Translations under genes and position numbers: made by a program
The notes under the pieces: model-generated
Told to the model about the DNA's origin: nothing
Database searches by the model: none
What the model saw: only the letters and a program-made list of their open reading frames with translations
Assembly: GCA_028274465.1 (NCBI GenBank)
Contig: CM051455.1
Coordinates: 104,840,942-104,904,941 of the forward strand
Direction of reading: 5' to 3'
Source of the DNA: Plantago ovata
Lineage: Eukaryota; Streptophyta; Magnoliopsida; Lamiales; Plantaginaceae
Length of the DNA: 64,000 bases
Shown: piece by piece, positions 33,717 through 46,932 of the stretch
How positions within the stretch are numbered: the stretch's first letter is position 1
Layout of the letters: each line of letters starts with the position of its first letter

Positions 33717-34618
33717 TCATTCCCTCCACAAAGTGTAAGGATCTTGAATCTCCTCATTGGCCAGGCTCAGTTTTGCAAGCCGGTAGTGGCCAGCTATCTC
33801 GTAGTCCTCTTGAACAGTTGGAACCTGGGCTGGCAGAGTATATGCAACTTCATCTGTACCATCAACCAACTCACGTTCCACGTCTTGCATAAATATCATC
33901 GCAGCTCCTGCACCATGCAGTAGGACATTCACCCACATATCTTCAAGATCAGGCTCGTCTTCGATGGTAACCAGCCCTTGAGGATATTCTCTCCCGTGTT
34001 CATGTTACCAGAACCTCTTTGTTAGAGGTCCTGGAACTCTCATCTTGGACACAACCATAAAAAGATCTGACATGTGTAAACAAATGGCAGTTTACATAGT
34101 GCGTGAGTTCAATTTTGTAGATGACAGAAAACCAATCAGTAAACTACATTGTCTACACGAATTCAAGATATCCTAAACAACAACAAATGTACAGGTTCTA
34201 ATAAATCAACTGAAAATTCACCCCAGAATCAAACCTCTAACCTTTGTTAAAAAATAGAAAGCATAGGGCTATGGTATTCTCTAAATTACGCAAGTTAGTT
34301 ATCAAGTTTGAAGTCAAATTGGTGATCAGTGAGCATTCACATTACATGTGAAATCAACAAATTCATATGATTCGTCCCGTAAAAGTTATTATAAACAAAT
34401 CTCCAGACTGATTAACATGGTGAAACTAACAATTGCATGTATAAGGAGAAGATGAACTAATTTATATATGACGAATTCATATCAAGAACACACTTCAATT
34501 CTTCGTTACCCCGAATAAGGCGAGCATCAACCGGCCCTCCTCCCATCACATCGGCCCCTGCACCTGCACCATTGTTTAGAAATGCTCCATTGTCAGCCAT
34601 TGTTCTTTGCTTGTTCAT
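33717..34618 (-). CDS. Probable spliced gene, family not recognised
   Basis: Exon 1 starts at ATG 34600 (or 34618), encodes a glycine-rich segment (NNGAGAGADVMGGGPVDARL) and can end at a donor, GGG|GTAACG, near 34511. The last exon encodes EDEPDLEDMWVNVLLHGAGA and ends LSLANEEIQDPYTLWRE before a stop at 33717. The exon or exons between about 33985 and 34080 could not be fixed with confidence. No domain recognised. Confidence 0.4.
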
Positions 34619-34744
34619 TAAAAACGGGTATATAGGTAAGGATGAGAATGAAGAATGAAGAAGAAGAAGACCTATCGGCCGCTTTCTTTCTTTCAATTCT
34701 TTCAATTTTAGTGTACAGTGTGATGCGTGTAGAGGAAGAGGGGA

Positions 34745-35030
34745 GAGAATTGCATTTTTGGTCCCTTATTTAGTGGTCTCTCATGGATTTGGTCCCAACT
34801 GTGTTTATTTGTTCACTTTGGGTCCTTTATAAGCGAAATACATCAGATTATACGAAAGCGTATATGCATTTTTTGGTCCCATAACTTTAATTCATTATCA
34901 ATTTGTCTCAATGTTTTATAATATTCAAAATTACACAAAATAAAACTGTAAAAAGTCCCTAAATGTTCAAAATTATCCCACACTACCCCCGTACTTTATA
35001 AAATTTAAATTTTGGTCCTATATATAGTTG
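34745..35030. repeat. TTTGGTCCC-rich noncoding repeat
   Basis: Five or more GGTCC-type words (TTTTTGGTCCC, TTTGGTCCCA, TTTGGTCCTA) in 290 bp. Related text stands at 28715-28775 and is interrupted there by the solo LTR. Family unknown. Confidence 0.4.
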
Positions 35031-36054
35031 CCGATTTCTTGGAAAATCTTTTTTTTTCGTGGTTGTAAACTTGTAAATGTAGCGGTATTCTAATGATTAT
35101 AGTAGCCCTGTTATGAATAAAACTACTTAACATATGATTGTTAGTAGTAATAGAGCACAATCAGTATTCAGTACATGAGGTCTAGCAACACGTTTTTTAC
35201 CATATTAATGTGGCTACTACTAACACTCAACTTCTTTGTAAAGTATCCCTATTTTTTCGATTTTACAACTACCCCCGAATGCGAGTTTGTTTTTTTTTGG
35301 AAATTTTACACGAAGCTTGACTTCATAATAATAATAATACGAAATTGTAACAACCAAATTATTAAACGTTTTACATCTCAAAATTAAAAGATTATAAATT
35401 TTAGACTTGCCCGTATGTATCAAATTCTAGAATATCACTTACTTTATTGTGGCGTGTTCATAAAATACAGTAATTTATATGAATAGTTTATTTAAAAGTA
35501 CAAAAGGGAGAAATAATGCAAATGGGTCTAACCCCATTTTAATCTTACGAAAGTCGAATGAGGATCCAAGTCGAACCGATATCAATTTATTACTATAATA
35601 ACTAATTTATAGAATGGAATAATCTATTTGATGAGCTACTAAAAGAATACTTGGACGTGAATTATGAACTCGATCTTGAACAAAAGGGGACAATAAATCC
35701 AATGGGCAGGCCCATTATCATTTCATTCAGCACCAAGGTCATACAATGGATATAATGTTATAACATGGTTTTGCGATATTTGTTTTTTCGTGTTATGCAA
35801 TGTATTTTCTATTTATTTATTTACGCTTTTTTTTTGTAAAATTTAGCAGACGTAACAAAATAAAAGTTCGGACATCAACATGGAGCTTATTCTTTAGATT
35901 ACACCCCTTCAAATATGTAATGGTTATTACTAATCTCACAAGTTACAAAATGAATAAGTGAACAACACGTATTTTTAACTGCTACCCATACATATATAAA
36001 ATAGCATTTGTATGCACTCTTCAATCGAAGAAGATTAAAAAATGAAAAGAAAAT
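35031..36054. other. Intergenic
   Basis: AT-rich with short T runs and an (ATA)n stretch near 35325. No gene recognised. Confidence 0.5.
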
Positions 36055-36990
36055 TTATATCATCAATTACCGACTATGTAGATTGAGGATCTAAGTTGGA
36101 CCTATGTTACTTTGAAAATATCAAAAAGTAAAATTTTCCACTGGACACCCGGCCCAACCCTAAACCCCAAACCCCAAACACCAATGACCGTTGAATTTAC
36201 TTTATAATCTAGGGCTGTTAACAAATCGAGATGATCGTGAGCAATCGTAAACAAGATAGATTGAAGCTCGGATCGTGCTCGAGATCGGTCAACACGAGGT
36301 TGATCACGATCATGATCGACTCATTTTTTAGCATAAATCGATCACCTTGAAGAAATGATCGAAGTTCACAAGCAGCTCGCGGTCAATAATTAATTTAATT
36401 TTAGTCTTATTATTATTATTATTTTGATTATATATATACCTATCTTAACCCTAAATCGTAATTTTGTACGAATATATGTCCAACAACTTTCGAATCTATC
36501 TTATGAATTATAAATTTATATTAGTCTTATTTTATGTAGTGTTTACAATAGATAGTATTTATGATCCACTAATTTACATAGTAAAAGATTGTATTTATAT
36601 CATAAATTACCGACTATGTTGATTGAGGATCTAAGTTGGATCTATGTTACTTAGAAAATACCAAAAAGTAAAATTTTCCACTGGACACCCAACCCTAAAC
36701 CCCAAACCCCAAACACCAAGGGCCATTGAATTTATTTTATAAAATATGGTTGTTAACGAATCAAGATGATCGTGAGCAATCGTAAATAAGATCGATCAAA
36801 ACTTGGATCGTGCTAGACATCGCTCAACACAAGGTTGATCACGATCATGATCGACTCATTTTCGATCATGAATCGAGCACCTTGAAGAAATGATCGAATT
36901 TCACAGGCAGCTCGCGATCAATAATTAATTCAATTTTAGTTTTTTTATTATTAGTAATTTGATTATATATATATATATATACCTATCTTA
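36055..36990. repeat. Two ~390-bp direct repeats with telomere-like motif
   Basis: Units at about 36055-36445 and 36598-36990 share ACCGACTATGT, a CCCTAAACCCCAAACCCC block, and a region dense in GATCRTGATCG words (GATCACGATCATGATCGA). A diverged relative is at 62340-62560. Confidence 0.75.
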
Positions 36991-37518
36991 ACTGGCTCGT
37001 TAGCAGCCCTATTTATAAACTGGCACAAAGGGACATTTCTATCATATTGATTGTATGATTAATTAATTAGACCTTTGATGAGTTAATTACTAAATTAAAT
37101 AATTTATAGAGCAATTTATATTATTATATATGTATATAATAAAATAGAACAATACGGTTATAGAACGTATGGACATAAATTAACTTGGCTCAAGACCAAA
37201 CTGTCAAAATTATACTCCAAGTCCAATGGGCCGAAGCTCATTATCATCTCCACTCAATGCTAGGTCCGTCTAACTAGACGTTTAGAATCTTTATGAGTCC
37301 CTTAATCAATCAACAAATTTATTACTGAAGTATCATTATTATAATTTTTAGTAATACTTTTATAATACTGTATTTAATAATTAAATCCGTTTCAAACAAA
37401 TAATTAAATCAGGATTGTTACTTTAAAATCTAATTCACCTACTACTTTTTCCCTTTCTCGTCTTTGGCTTTCTTTTCGCTCTACCTATTCTATTCACTTC
37501 AAAAATTCAGAGAGAAAA

Positions 37519-39925
37519 ATGTGGGCGAAGGCGAACCCTAATCTCGAACTTGTTGAAATTGATAAATCGAGGGGATCTGATTATCGACGGTGGGCGAAGA
37601 CGAACCCTAATCTCGAACTTGTTGAAATTGATAAATTGAGGGGATCTGATTATCGACGGTGGGCAAAGGCGAACCCTAATCTCGAACTTGTTGAAATTGA
37701 TAAATTGAGGGGATCTGATTATCCACCGTCTGGATCACAGCAGCTAGCTTCAAAATCAGCTCATGGAGCTCCATATTCCGGCGATGGAAATTTTAACGAA
37801 TCAGATTCCGGCAAAAACAATGTAGAAGTTCCAGATCCGGACAATGGCAGCGATGGAAATTCAGGTTTTTAAATGGTGTTTTGTATTTAGTTTTAAACAT
37901 GCAGTATATTGAAAACTCTAACTTCTAATTCTCTTCTCTATTGGTTTTCAGAAAGTGTGAAATTCATTGGTAAGAGAACTAGAGAGAACGTTCAGACATA
38001 CAACAAACATGGGTTAGTTATTTTATGTTAATTCTTATTACAATACTTCGATTTTTACTAAGACATTGTTACTAGTTCATATATGAAATTTACGTGCATT
38101 ATTAATGATTTATTCTTTATCTGTATCAAACTAGAATGAAACTTTGGTAATTGGCCTGTTTAGAAAATCTCGTGGACTACGATACTACTTTTGCACTTGG
38201 TCAGATTTAATGATTTTACTTGGATACTATAATTAATGAATTAGTATTATTAACTTGTGAACTGCCTCTCTATATGAAATGATGAAATAGGATGTACTGT
38301 TTGAATTTAGATAACTAGGAGTCTAGGAAAGTTAACTAATCATTCTTGAGGGTGCTAAGATTGATTACTTTTTTGTTACTACTGACTTCTGAGTTAGGAA
38401 ATTTACTTGGACTGATTCTGTGAAATATAACAGTAAAGATGGCCCTGGAATGCGGGTAACTAGATCCAGAAACTTCACCAGACAAGAGGCCACGCAACAC
38501 TGATGATGTGGCCGGTGAGAATCAAACTTCTCCACCACCAACAAAGAAGAAGGATTATGTTTGTGGAGAGGGGAAATCTGCAACATCTACAGGACGAGGA
38601 AGAGGTCGTCCTCCTAAGAAAAGTGACAAGGGGAAGTCTGAAACATCTACAGGGCGAGGAAGAGGTCGTCCTCCCAAAGCACGTGATACATGTTTTGTGG
38701 TGAAATTGCCGCTAAACGAGCCGGACGAGAAGTCTGTCCCTATCAAGGCAGTGGCTGAAGACATTGGTCAGCCCCAAAAAAACCTCTCCCCTTCGGCTGA
38801 TGAAAATATAACAAGCCCAATTGATCTTGGTAAAGGTTCGTGTTCACAATTCTTAAATAAAATACCTTATTCAATTCGTGTACTTTCACCATATATTCAA
38901 GCCCTTAATGTGTTTATTAACTTATGAAGTGCATACAGTTGGTAGATTTTGCACCTCGACTTTCTGTTCACAATGTTGTTAACTCTGCACCTGATCATAC
39001 TACAACTCCAATGCCACAATGGATCTTTAGGTTTGGAAAATGCATGGACACAATTAAAAGGCTTTGAAGAACATATGAAAGAGTTTTGGAGCTCAAAGTT
39101 TCACTCACCAGATTATGTAATGCTAGTTATAAGATAATAACAAGTACTATTCCCTCTGATAACCTGAAAGTGATGAGGATCCCAGAATCAGTTATTAATA
39201 GAATAAACACTAAAGTAATCTAAAGATACACACTCTATGGACCAACTTGTATAAGGCCAAGTAATCTAAATACATAGCACTTTATACAGTTAACAGTAAT
39301 CCCTCTTCTAGCTGGCTATGGAAAAACGTGGCCAAACAAAGAAATTAATTTAGGAAGCAGCTGTTTTGGCACACTAGTTTAAGTTATGATAGTTCATTTT
39401 GGTCCTTACTGTTTGACTTGTATGATTTATGGTGTGTATTAATTATGAACTGCCTTAAACTGTTGTTTTTAGGTAACTCGAACAAGCTATGGACTATAAA
39501 AGTGGAATATGGAGGTCGAATGGTGGCAACTCCTGACCATGGCATAGAGTACAAGACAGTGAACGAGCCTGCATTCATCCACTGTGTTGAGCCAGAAAAT
39601 TTCACTTTCTTCGACCTCTGTCACGCAATTCTTGGAAAGCTTTCAGGGAGTAAGCCACAGAAACTAATGTGGTACAGGACTCACCCCACTGATCTTCCTG
39701 CAGCATTCAAACCAATTGGTTGTGATGATGATGTGGAAACTATGTTCATGCATTACAGTTCAAGCAACATATGTGAAGCACATGTCGTCACTCAGGAATC
39801 TTCTGCCACGGCAAAGACTTTGATACCTTCATGTGTGCCATTAATGGAAGAAGATGCACTGGTTTCATGGGAAAAGATCGAGCGGAGAATTGAAAACAGG
39901 GAAAATTTACTTAAAATGGGGGGTC
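37519..39925 (+). pseudogene. AT-hook and PB1-like domain gene, 5' part, split by retrotransposons
   Basis: Exon 1 (37519-37864) encodes three tandem 23-residue repeats (WAKANPNLELVEIDK then RGSDYRR). Exon 2 is 37952-38012. Exon 3 (about 38470-38829, start uncertain because the frame does not join cleanly near 38450) has two AT hooks (TGRGRGRPPK). Exon 4 starts at 39473 after TTTTTAG and holds a PB1-like domain (LWTIKVEYGGRMVATPDHGI, FFDLCHAILGKLSG). Splice phases of exons 1-2 and 3-4 agree. The reading frame is cut at 39925 by an LTR insertion and continues at 57868. A DNA-binding nuclear protein is a reasonable inference from the AT hooks. Confidence 0.7.
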
Positions 39926-41184
39926 TGATGAAACGGTTTGTCAAACTCAATTAGTCAAATAAGTTTGTATTTAGCCAAAGGCAATTCACAACTACAACGA
40001 AAATCGTAGTGTAGCAGTAGAATAACCTCGAGTGTCGATCTCTAAGGACTATAACTAGCTTTATCTAATCTAACTTAAGAATATAAATTAACAGACGTCT
40101 TAGCAAAGGTTTTTCTTAACAGATAATGGAGATTGGTGATAGTATGGTCATTCAAAGCATAGCAGGTTAATAATCATGCATAAATTCCCCGGTTTTGCAT
40201 AGAGATCTTTGATCAATGAGTTGTCCAGTTGTAATTATTCAACACTACGAAGATATAAATTTAGATAGATCAAAGATCAATGAATTGTCCAATTGTGTTC
40301 AGTAATTATTCAACATTACGAAGATAGAGATTTAGATAGATCAAAGAAATAAAGCAATAACTCAGAGTATAATGCGCGATATAGCCATTAGCATAATTAT
40401 TAACCCTTCGCTAAGAAATCACATACTATCACCAACGAGAAGTTTAGCTACTCATAGTTGTCATGCAATCAACAGAAATCATACCACGAATGAATGAAAA
40501 CATGATGAAAGATATATAAATATAAATAGAAAAACTGTAAGATACAATGTTATCGAAGGTTGTCAATCTCCGAAGAATCGTGATCTTACAAGCTCCAAAC
40601 TGCTAAGAAAAAGTATCTCCTAAGCTAAGAACCCCCAGAACAGGCTCTGGAGAATTCCTACCTAAAACTACAGAGAAAGGTGAGAGAAAAGGTCTGGAAA
40701 AGTATGAAAAACAGAGAAAACTGAGCTCATATATATAGGCATTCGAATTGTGTGGGGCGAAGGGCCCTACACACCGGGCGACTCGCCTGGTGTGGGGCGA
40801 TTCGCCCCACGTCCCGGGTGACTCGCCCGGGAGTGTTTTTCGGCCCAAAACGCATTTTCGACGCGTTTTTGGATTTCTTCCCCTTTTCGCACTCGGTTTC
40901 TGCCTTCTAGTGACCTTTTATCCTTCAGACTCGACCCCTAGACTTCAAATCCTATCCGGAATCTTTCAGATACTCCAATTAGGCTTCTGGAACACCAATT
41001 CCTTGTCTACTTCAATATAATTGCCCGGAAAACCTCGTTTTTCAACCATAACCTGTAAAATAAAAACTAAAGGGAAACGTGACACTATTCTAATAAAATG
41101 CACTAAATATAGCTGAATTAACATAGAGGATAGCTAAAATAGGTGAAAAAGACTCAAATGAAAGTGTAAAATACACATTCATCA
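39926..41184 (-). repeat. 3' LTR of element 1
   Basis: 1,259 bp, TGATGAAACGG...CACATTCATCA on the plus strand. A second full copy (47201-47503 plus 56938-57862) is very similar. A cluster of GC palindromes (GGGGCGATTCGCCCC type) lies at 40755-40835. Confidence 0.9.
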
Positions 41185-41200
41185 AACTCCCCAAACCGAA
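41185..41200 (-). other. Polypurine tract of element 1
   Basis: The minus strand reads GGTTTGGGGAGTT directly against the LTR start, the plus-strand primer site. Element 2 has the same tract at its 3' LTR. Confidence 0.8.
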
Positions 41201-41769
41201 CCTTTGCTTGTCCTCAAGCAACTAAGCTAGACTCTAATGCAAAAAACAATGCAACACAAAAAATGGAGTCTCATGCCAAATGAAAATGAACTAATCTACT
41301 GAATCTATCAAAAAACATATGAACAAAAAACATATAAATCAAAACATGAATATAGGTTGAAGAATTCCTCGATTGACCCATACACATCCACATAAGCACT
41401 TACGTCAAGACAAGATAGTCTCTCGTAACATTCTCTACCTGGACCTAGTCAGTGACGACGTAATGAAACATGTTAGAATACGAATGGTTGTCCCGTGCCT
41501 ATGGAACTGAGGACTTACTACTGTTCACCAAGTTAAGACTTTTCCTCAAAGAGGTCGAACCAATACTGGCTCTCATCAAACGAAGGAGGGTTCCCTAAAA
41601 AGATAACACTCCCCTATTCTACCCATCTCTCAAGTAAAGCCTTAAGCTATTCACCACTTCCTGAATGGCAGGACGAGGGTGGTCTAGAATAGATGACACT
41701 CAAAAATAAAAGACAAAAAATTACAACACGATTACGAACATTACAAGAATTGGAAAATGAGACACAACA

Positions 41770-42115
41770 CTTTGCTAAACTACTTTTTGGCTTTCTCTTT
41801 TTTTTGGACCCTTCTTTGCTTTTTTGGGATCTTTTCTTTTTTCTTCTTTTTCTTCTTTTTTCTTTTCCAGTTTTTTTTCTTTTTTCTGGAATTTTTCTTT
41901 TTCTCTTTTTTTTCAATTTTATTTAGCCAGCAGTAGCACAACGAAAAAGAAATAAAAATGACAAACGACTTCCCCAAACCTATTCGAAAGAATTGGTTGG
42001 AGTACAAAATTTACGAAAAAGGAAAAATAAACTCACAACACTAAAAATGAAAAACGAAAAACAAGTCTAATGATGGTGTAACCCCCTCCCCAAACCTATT
42101 CGGAAGAATAGGTTA
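41770..42115 (-). repeat. Purine-rich tract and two hairpin/PPT-like repeats (element 1)
   Basis: 41783-41930 is almost purely T/C on the plus strand (A/G in the transcript). Two copies of a hairpin (arms CCTATTC and GAATAGG, or close to it) followed by TTTGGGGA lie at 41972-41997 and 42082-42114. Element 2 has the same combination. Confidence 0.75.
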
Positions 42116-42725
42116 CAAACAAAGGATAACACATCCTCACACTACCTCCTTCCTAGGCATTTAGCAATCTCAAAGCATGGTGAAGACTTGTTGCCTCTTA
42201 GGTACATAATTACTCGGGAAAACAACCATAACACCCTAACATGCATCATCCTATTATAAAGGCCTTCGTGAACCGCAGTAGAGAAAACACCACTAAGTGA
42301 TGTCGAGACTACCAAGCTTAACTAAGTGCAATACATAAATGTGACAAGCCAAGCGAGAAAAACCTCAAACAAATTCATAGAGATGGAGCATATGATTAAT
42401 GGCATAATTAGTTGATCTACCCAATAAAAAGGTTCAAAAAATTTGGCAATAAACTCCACATAAAACATGCAAGACTATCCTAGGATGAAAGTAGTGAATG
42501 CAACCTAAAAACTAAGAAAGTGGTAAACGTGCAAATGCAAATGCAAACAAAAACAAGATACCAATCAACACAAAGCCAAACAATACTTAACATCGCGATT
42601 CACATCCCATCCCCCTTATGATACTTAAGCTAGTCCCTAGCAAAAGAGAATGAGTAATAAGAAGTGATACTAGATGTTACCGAACGGTTTGGCCTTGGTT
42701 GGCTGAGAGTGGACATGTGAAAAGA

Positions 42726-44063
42726 CTAGTCATCGGGATTGTAATCCCCATAATAGTCCCTCCACATGTCAGACAGGAGATCATTGGACCGCTGTAGAGC
42801 CTCCTGTTGCTGCTGAATGAGTTGTTGTTGCTCCCACCTTTCTTGCCTATCCTCACGGCGATGCTCCTCAAATATCTCCCAATTGCAGTTGCGTTGGGCA
42901 ATGTGCCCGTCGAGGTCTTGTCGCAGCCCTTGGACAGAAGTGGTCAAGGCTGCAACACTAGCATCAACTCTATCGAAACGCTCATCGAGGTAGGCCCGGA
43001 AATCAGAGAAGTCAATACCTCTAGACCCCTGTGGTGCTCGAGGCGGTGCATGTGGTGCTCTATGGACAAAAGGAATATCCGGGATAGGGGCTCGGCCATC
43101 ATCAGCTTCCATAGTATCCTCATAATCATTCTCATTATCTTCGCTCGGTTGGAAGGGTGCTTCAACATCAGCAGCGACGACCGTGGGGTTCTTCATTTGA
43201 TACCTAGCAAGCTGCACATCAATAGTCGAAGGTGAAAGGGCAGCGACCTCGCAATCCTTCTCATCAATGTCCTCGACCCCGTAATATTTGCAGTAGGCAG
43301 TGATGAAGCTCGGAAAGATGAAGGGCTTCTTCTTCTTTTCCCAGTGGCGCTCATACTCTTCATACATGATGTGACCGATGTCGATTCGATGCTTGTCTAT
43401 CAAGTAGTAGAGGAGCTCGGCGTAATTTGGTTGTATCCAAGTGTCATTCTTCCTAGGGATCAAGTTGAAGATGCAGAATTTCATCATCACCTTAGCCTCG
43501 ATGCTAAGGTCGCTCTGACGGATCCGTGCAGGTTCTGCTCCGGTTTCTAGATACCTGTACTCCCTGTTGCAGATCACGTCCGTAATGTATCTTCCTATCC
43601 CCCTAGAGGCCCTCGAATATTCGTAGGCATGGTTGCTCCCTGTGAACTCCCGTTGCCCAAAATGGATGAATGAAGAAATTGTTCCTGGCGTCCATGGTAC
43701 AATTAGGCCTCGAACTAGTACCCCCTCCTTCTCCTCGAGATCAGTGAATCCAGCGTAGAACTCTTGGAGGAGGCTCATGTCGTACCCCTTGAATCTGTTT
43801 GAAGTATACCAAACCCAATTCCTTTTTGTCGCCAACCGGGAGAGCGTCCTGTACCCTGCCGTTTGAGCTACCTCATCCGGAATATCAATCCGCCTGTCTG
43901 GTATGATCGATCTCCCACCTTGGGCTAGCTCCGCTTCGAGCCTTTGTCGGACATCTATCGCAGCTAGAGACAACTCCTACATGTCGTGAGAAGGTTGGGA
44001 GCTTGATGCTACCCCCTTTTCCTTCTTGCTCGAGCCAGCTTTCCTTGATCCTCTTGGATCCAT
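42726..44063 (-). pseudogene. Third ORF, putative plant transposon protein domain (element 1)
   Basis: ATG at 44061-44063, with a splice-acceptor-like TGCTGTTTGTAG 5 nt upstream. A basic N-terminus (SRKAGSSKKEKG) is followed by an in-frame TAG at 43977-43979, then 415 open codons. The core (NWVWYTSNRFKGYDMSLLQE, FVHR, LIPRKNDTWIQPNYAELLYY) has the pattern of the 'putative plant transposon protein' domain found downstream of pol in Athila-type elements. The C-terminus is a glutamine/arginine-rich probable coiled coil (RREDRQERWEQQQLIQQQQE). Its function is unknown; older literature calls such ORFs env-like. Confidence 0.75.
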
Positions 44064-44837
44064 GATTCCTACAAACAGCAATTAGTATCTTGTATGACAC
44101 AAAACAAACTTATGCATATGCAAATGTACGAGCGAACAAACGAGCGATATCTACAACAATCGAACTCCTCAAAAACCCAATGTCTAGTCTAGCTACTTCA
44201 TCATGCAACATATCAATGTAACTACAACAATCACATATCACATTATGCTCTTGCTAGACAACAAATGCCTTGAATTATAAGGCTCAATTCATACCATAGT
44301 AACAAAAATCTAACATCATAAATCCTCAACTTCATCAATCATGCATTCTGCCATTACACCCATCATTATCATATAAACAAACACAAGTTTAAACATGGAA
44401 TGAAAGTAAAAGATACATTGCCTAACAAGATATATCATCTAACATCAAAAGTCTCAAACCAACAAACCAAGCCTAATTGAACATGCAATTGATAGTGAAT
44501 AACGTATATAATCACACAAATCATCAACCCATACATCATACAATCTTAATTGAAGCATAAATCAAAAAAACCCCAAATTTGAAAAATTAGGGTTCATGTG
44601 AGATTACCTCAAATCCGAAGATTGAATGAACTAGGAAGAAATTTGTTCGGATTAAAATAAAGAGCACGTAACGGGCTTCGATTGAAGCTAAAGAACACAC
44701 AATTTGATGGAAAAATGAAGAAGTTATGAAGGATTGAAGATATTTTGAAAAATGGGGAATTTTTTGGAGTAAGATGAAGGAGATGAAGAAAAATGAGAGA
44801 AATGGGGCGCAACCCACGTTTTTTACCTCAACAGTAA

Positions 44838-44945
44838 CGCGGGGCGAGTTGCCCCAGGCGTGGGGCGAATCGCCCCGCGCGTCCAGAGAGCGCGGAGCTC
44901 TCTGGACTCGTGGGGCGATTCACCCCCACCTCCTGAGGCGGGGAG
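44838..44945. repeat. GC-rich palindrome cluster upstream of third ORF (element 1)
   Basis: Three GGGGCGANTCGCCCC-type palindromes plus CCAGAGAGCGCGGAGCTCTC in ~110 bp, between the protease and the third ORF. The same core is in the LTR. Confidence 0.8.
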
Positions 44946-45193
44946 ACGAAACTTTTGAAAAACGCGGTTTTTTAAGTCCCCGAAAACCATTTTTCTCATG
45001 AAACCACTTGAAAAAGCTCACTCAAACATAACATAAGCACATGTGACACAGAGACGAACAAATTCACATATGAAAAGCAAATTGTTCAAGTATGAATGCA
45101 TGCAATAAAGTGGTAAAAAACACGATAAAAACTCCAGGTTGCCTCCCGGATAGCGCAATTGTTTAAAGTCTTTGACTCGACTCCTGGTTGCGC

Positions 45194-46080
45194 CTAGCTC
45201 TTCTTTTTTAGGGTACTAGACTTCCCCTTCATGGATCTTCTCCTCATGCCACGAACCTGTGAATAAGAATGAACAAAGACAGCAAGACCACAGTAGTTAA
45301 TAGTGTGAGAAGTATCAGGTGGATCAGATATGGCTCGCAACACATGTCGCTTGCCATCCACCTCAATGGTGCAAGTCCTTCGGTAGATGTCTATCACAGA
45401 GCGTAGTTTGGTCAAGAACGTTCGCCCTAAGAGAACGACATCCCCCATCCCAGGTGTAGACGCCGGCATAACTACAAAATTGGTGTATACAGAAGCTTCA
45501 CCAATCTTGACCAATACATTCTTCACAACACCTTCGGGTCTCACAAAGGATCCATCCGCCAGTTGCACAATAGCCTTATGCTCCGAAAGCTCTCCAAGGC
45601 CACTCTTCTCAAACACATTCAGGGGTAGCACATTCGAGTAAGATCCCGTATCTAGTGTAGCACGGATGTCATCGAGACTACCAATCCCATCCTTAACATC
45701 AAAGCTATCAGGAATTGGTTCAGGATCCTTAGGTCCTTCATTACTTACGTTGAGTCCCAGATCTTTATCTTCCTCCTTGGCCAATGGAGGCTCGTCTTTT
45801 GCACCACACTCGCACGCAACAACTTGCTTAATGGTGATTTCTACTGGAAGATCTCCCACCAAGTTGATCGACATGGATCTCTCAGTGCTGCTATGCAACT
45901 TCCCCTGCTCTCTACTAGCTCTAGCTTCCAATTGATCCAGACGAGCATTGATCTTTGCCGAATCCTCCTCGTATCTCTTCAAAAACACTTGGGTGAAATC
46001 CACCAATTTCTGTAAATTATCCAAGAGAGTTGCTGACTTGGATGTAGATGCTTCGACCTTAGGAGTAGGATTACTACGGT
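45194..46080 (-). pseudogene. Gag C-terminus and aspartic protease (element 1)
   Basis: A coiled-coil-like start (RLDQLEARASREQGKLHSST) leads into a gypsy protease domain: TLDTGSYSNVLPLNVF, then VQLADGSFVRPEG and VVLLGRTFL. The catalytic D-T-G is present. Nothing resembling RT follows; the frame ends at 45194. Confidence 0.82.
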
Positions 46081-46104
46081 TTCCCCAGTGAACATCTTCT
46101 CGTG

Positions 46105-46799
46105 CTAGATCTGAGATCCTTTAGCAAGCCTTTCGAAACACGCCCACACATCCTCGGTGGTCTCTTCCCAGATAGTACCACGACATTGGAAATCTACCAC
46201 CTGTTGACTCTCATATGTGAGTCCATTGTAGAAGTGCTGGACAAGATCAGGAAGCTCAAAACCATGGTGTGGACACTTGTGCATGAGGTCCTTGAACCTC
46301 TCAAAAGCGGTGTAGATGGTCTCATCATAGTCCTGTTTGAATCCAGTGATTTGCGCCTTAAGCGCGGTAGTCAATGTGTGAGGAAAGTATTCTCCATAAA
46401 AGCAGAATACACCTTGTCCCAGGTGTCTAGTGATCCGGCTTCCAGAGAGCCTAACCATGCCTTGGCTTTATCACCAAGCCCCATAGCAAAAACCTTCATC
46501 CTCAGCTCATCGTCCGTTATCCCTGCTCCGGGCCTTCGAAGATTGTTGATAAAATCGTCAATATCATTCAGGTATCCCATAACATCTTCCCTAGCCAACC
46601 CATAGAACCTCGGGAGTTGCTGGAACATGCAACTTTTGATTTTCAAATCTCGAGTTACAGCAGAAAGAACAATATTCGGACCTCTCATCAGTGCTTTGTT
46701 GGGTTGAACCCATGATTTCAAAAGTGGGCGAGCCATCACAAGACCTGAATATCTGTGACAAGCTGGGAAAGGAGTATCAGAGAGAAAATATAAAAACAA
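46105..46799 (-). pseudogene. Gag (Retrotrans_gag type, element 1), frameshifted
   Basis: Two overlapping frames: FQQLPRFYGLAREDVMGYLN and MKVFAMGLGDKAKAWLGSLE up to about 46400, then ALKAQITGFKQDYDETIYTA and VQHFYNGLTYES. They join if one frameshift near 46390-46405 is allowed. Closely related to element 2 gag (MKVFSMGLGDRAKAWLNTLE). Confidence 0.85.
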
Positions 46800-46860
46800 C
46801 TAAAACTAGGAATTGAATGTTGAAAATATAAATAAGCTAAACAGAAAAAATGAGTATAGT

Positions 46861-46877
46861 CCCCGGCAACGGCGCCA
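46861..46877 (-). other. Primer binding site of element 1 (tRNA-Asp type)
   Basis: The minus strand reads TGGCGCCGTTGCCGGGG, complementary to the 3' end of tRNA-Asp, the usual primer of Athila/Tat elements. ATT separates it from the LTR, as in element 2. Confidence 0.88.
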
Positions 46878-46880
46878 ATT

Positions 46881-46932
46881 TGATGAAACGGTTTGTCAAA
46901 CTCAATTAGTCAAATAAATTTGTATTTAGCCA
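46881..46932 (-). repeat. First 52 bp of 5' LTR of element 1
   Basis: TGATGAAACGG... through TATTTAGCCA, matching the start of the other LTRs, then an abrupt switch at AGCCA to host-gene sequence. Confidence 0.85.

Noticed and set aside
41693..42007. Open frames rich in lysine or phenylalanine in the purine tract
   Set aside because: They come from the A/G-rich low-complexity stretch of the retrotransposon 3' region, as do those at 54516-54987.
45194..45800. RT domain hidden after the protease in element 1
   Set aside because: No YVDD/FIDD-type motif or RNase H/integrase residues in any frame between the protease and the third ORF.
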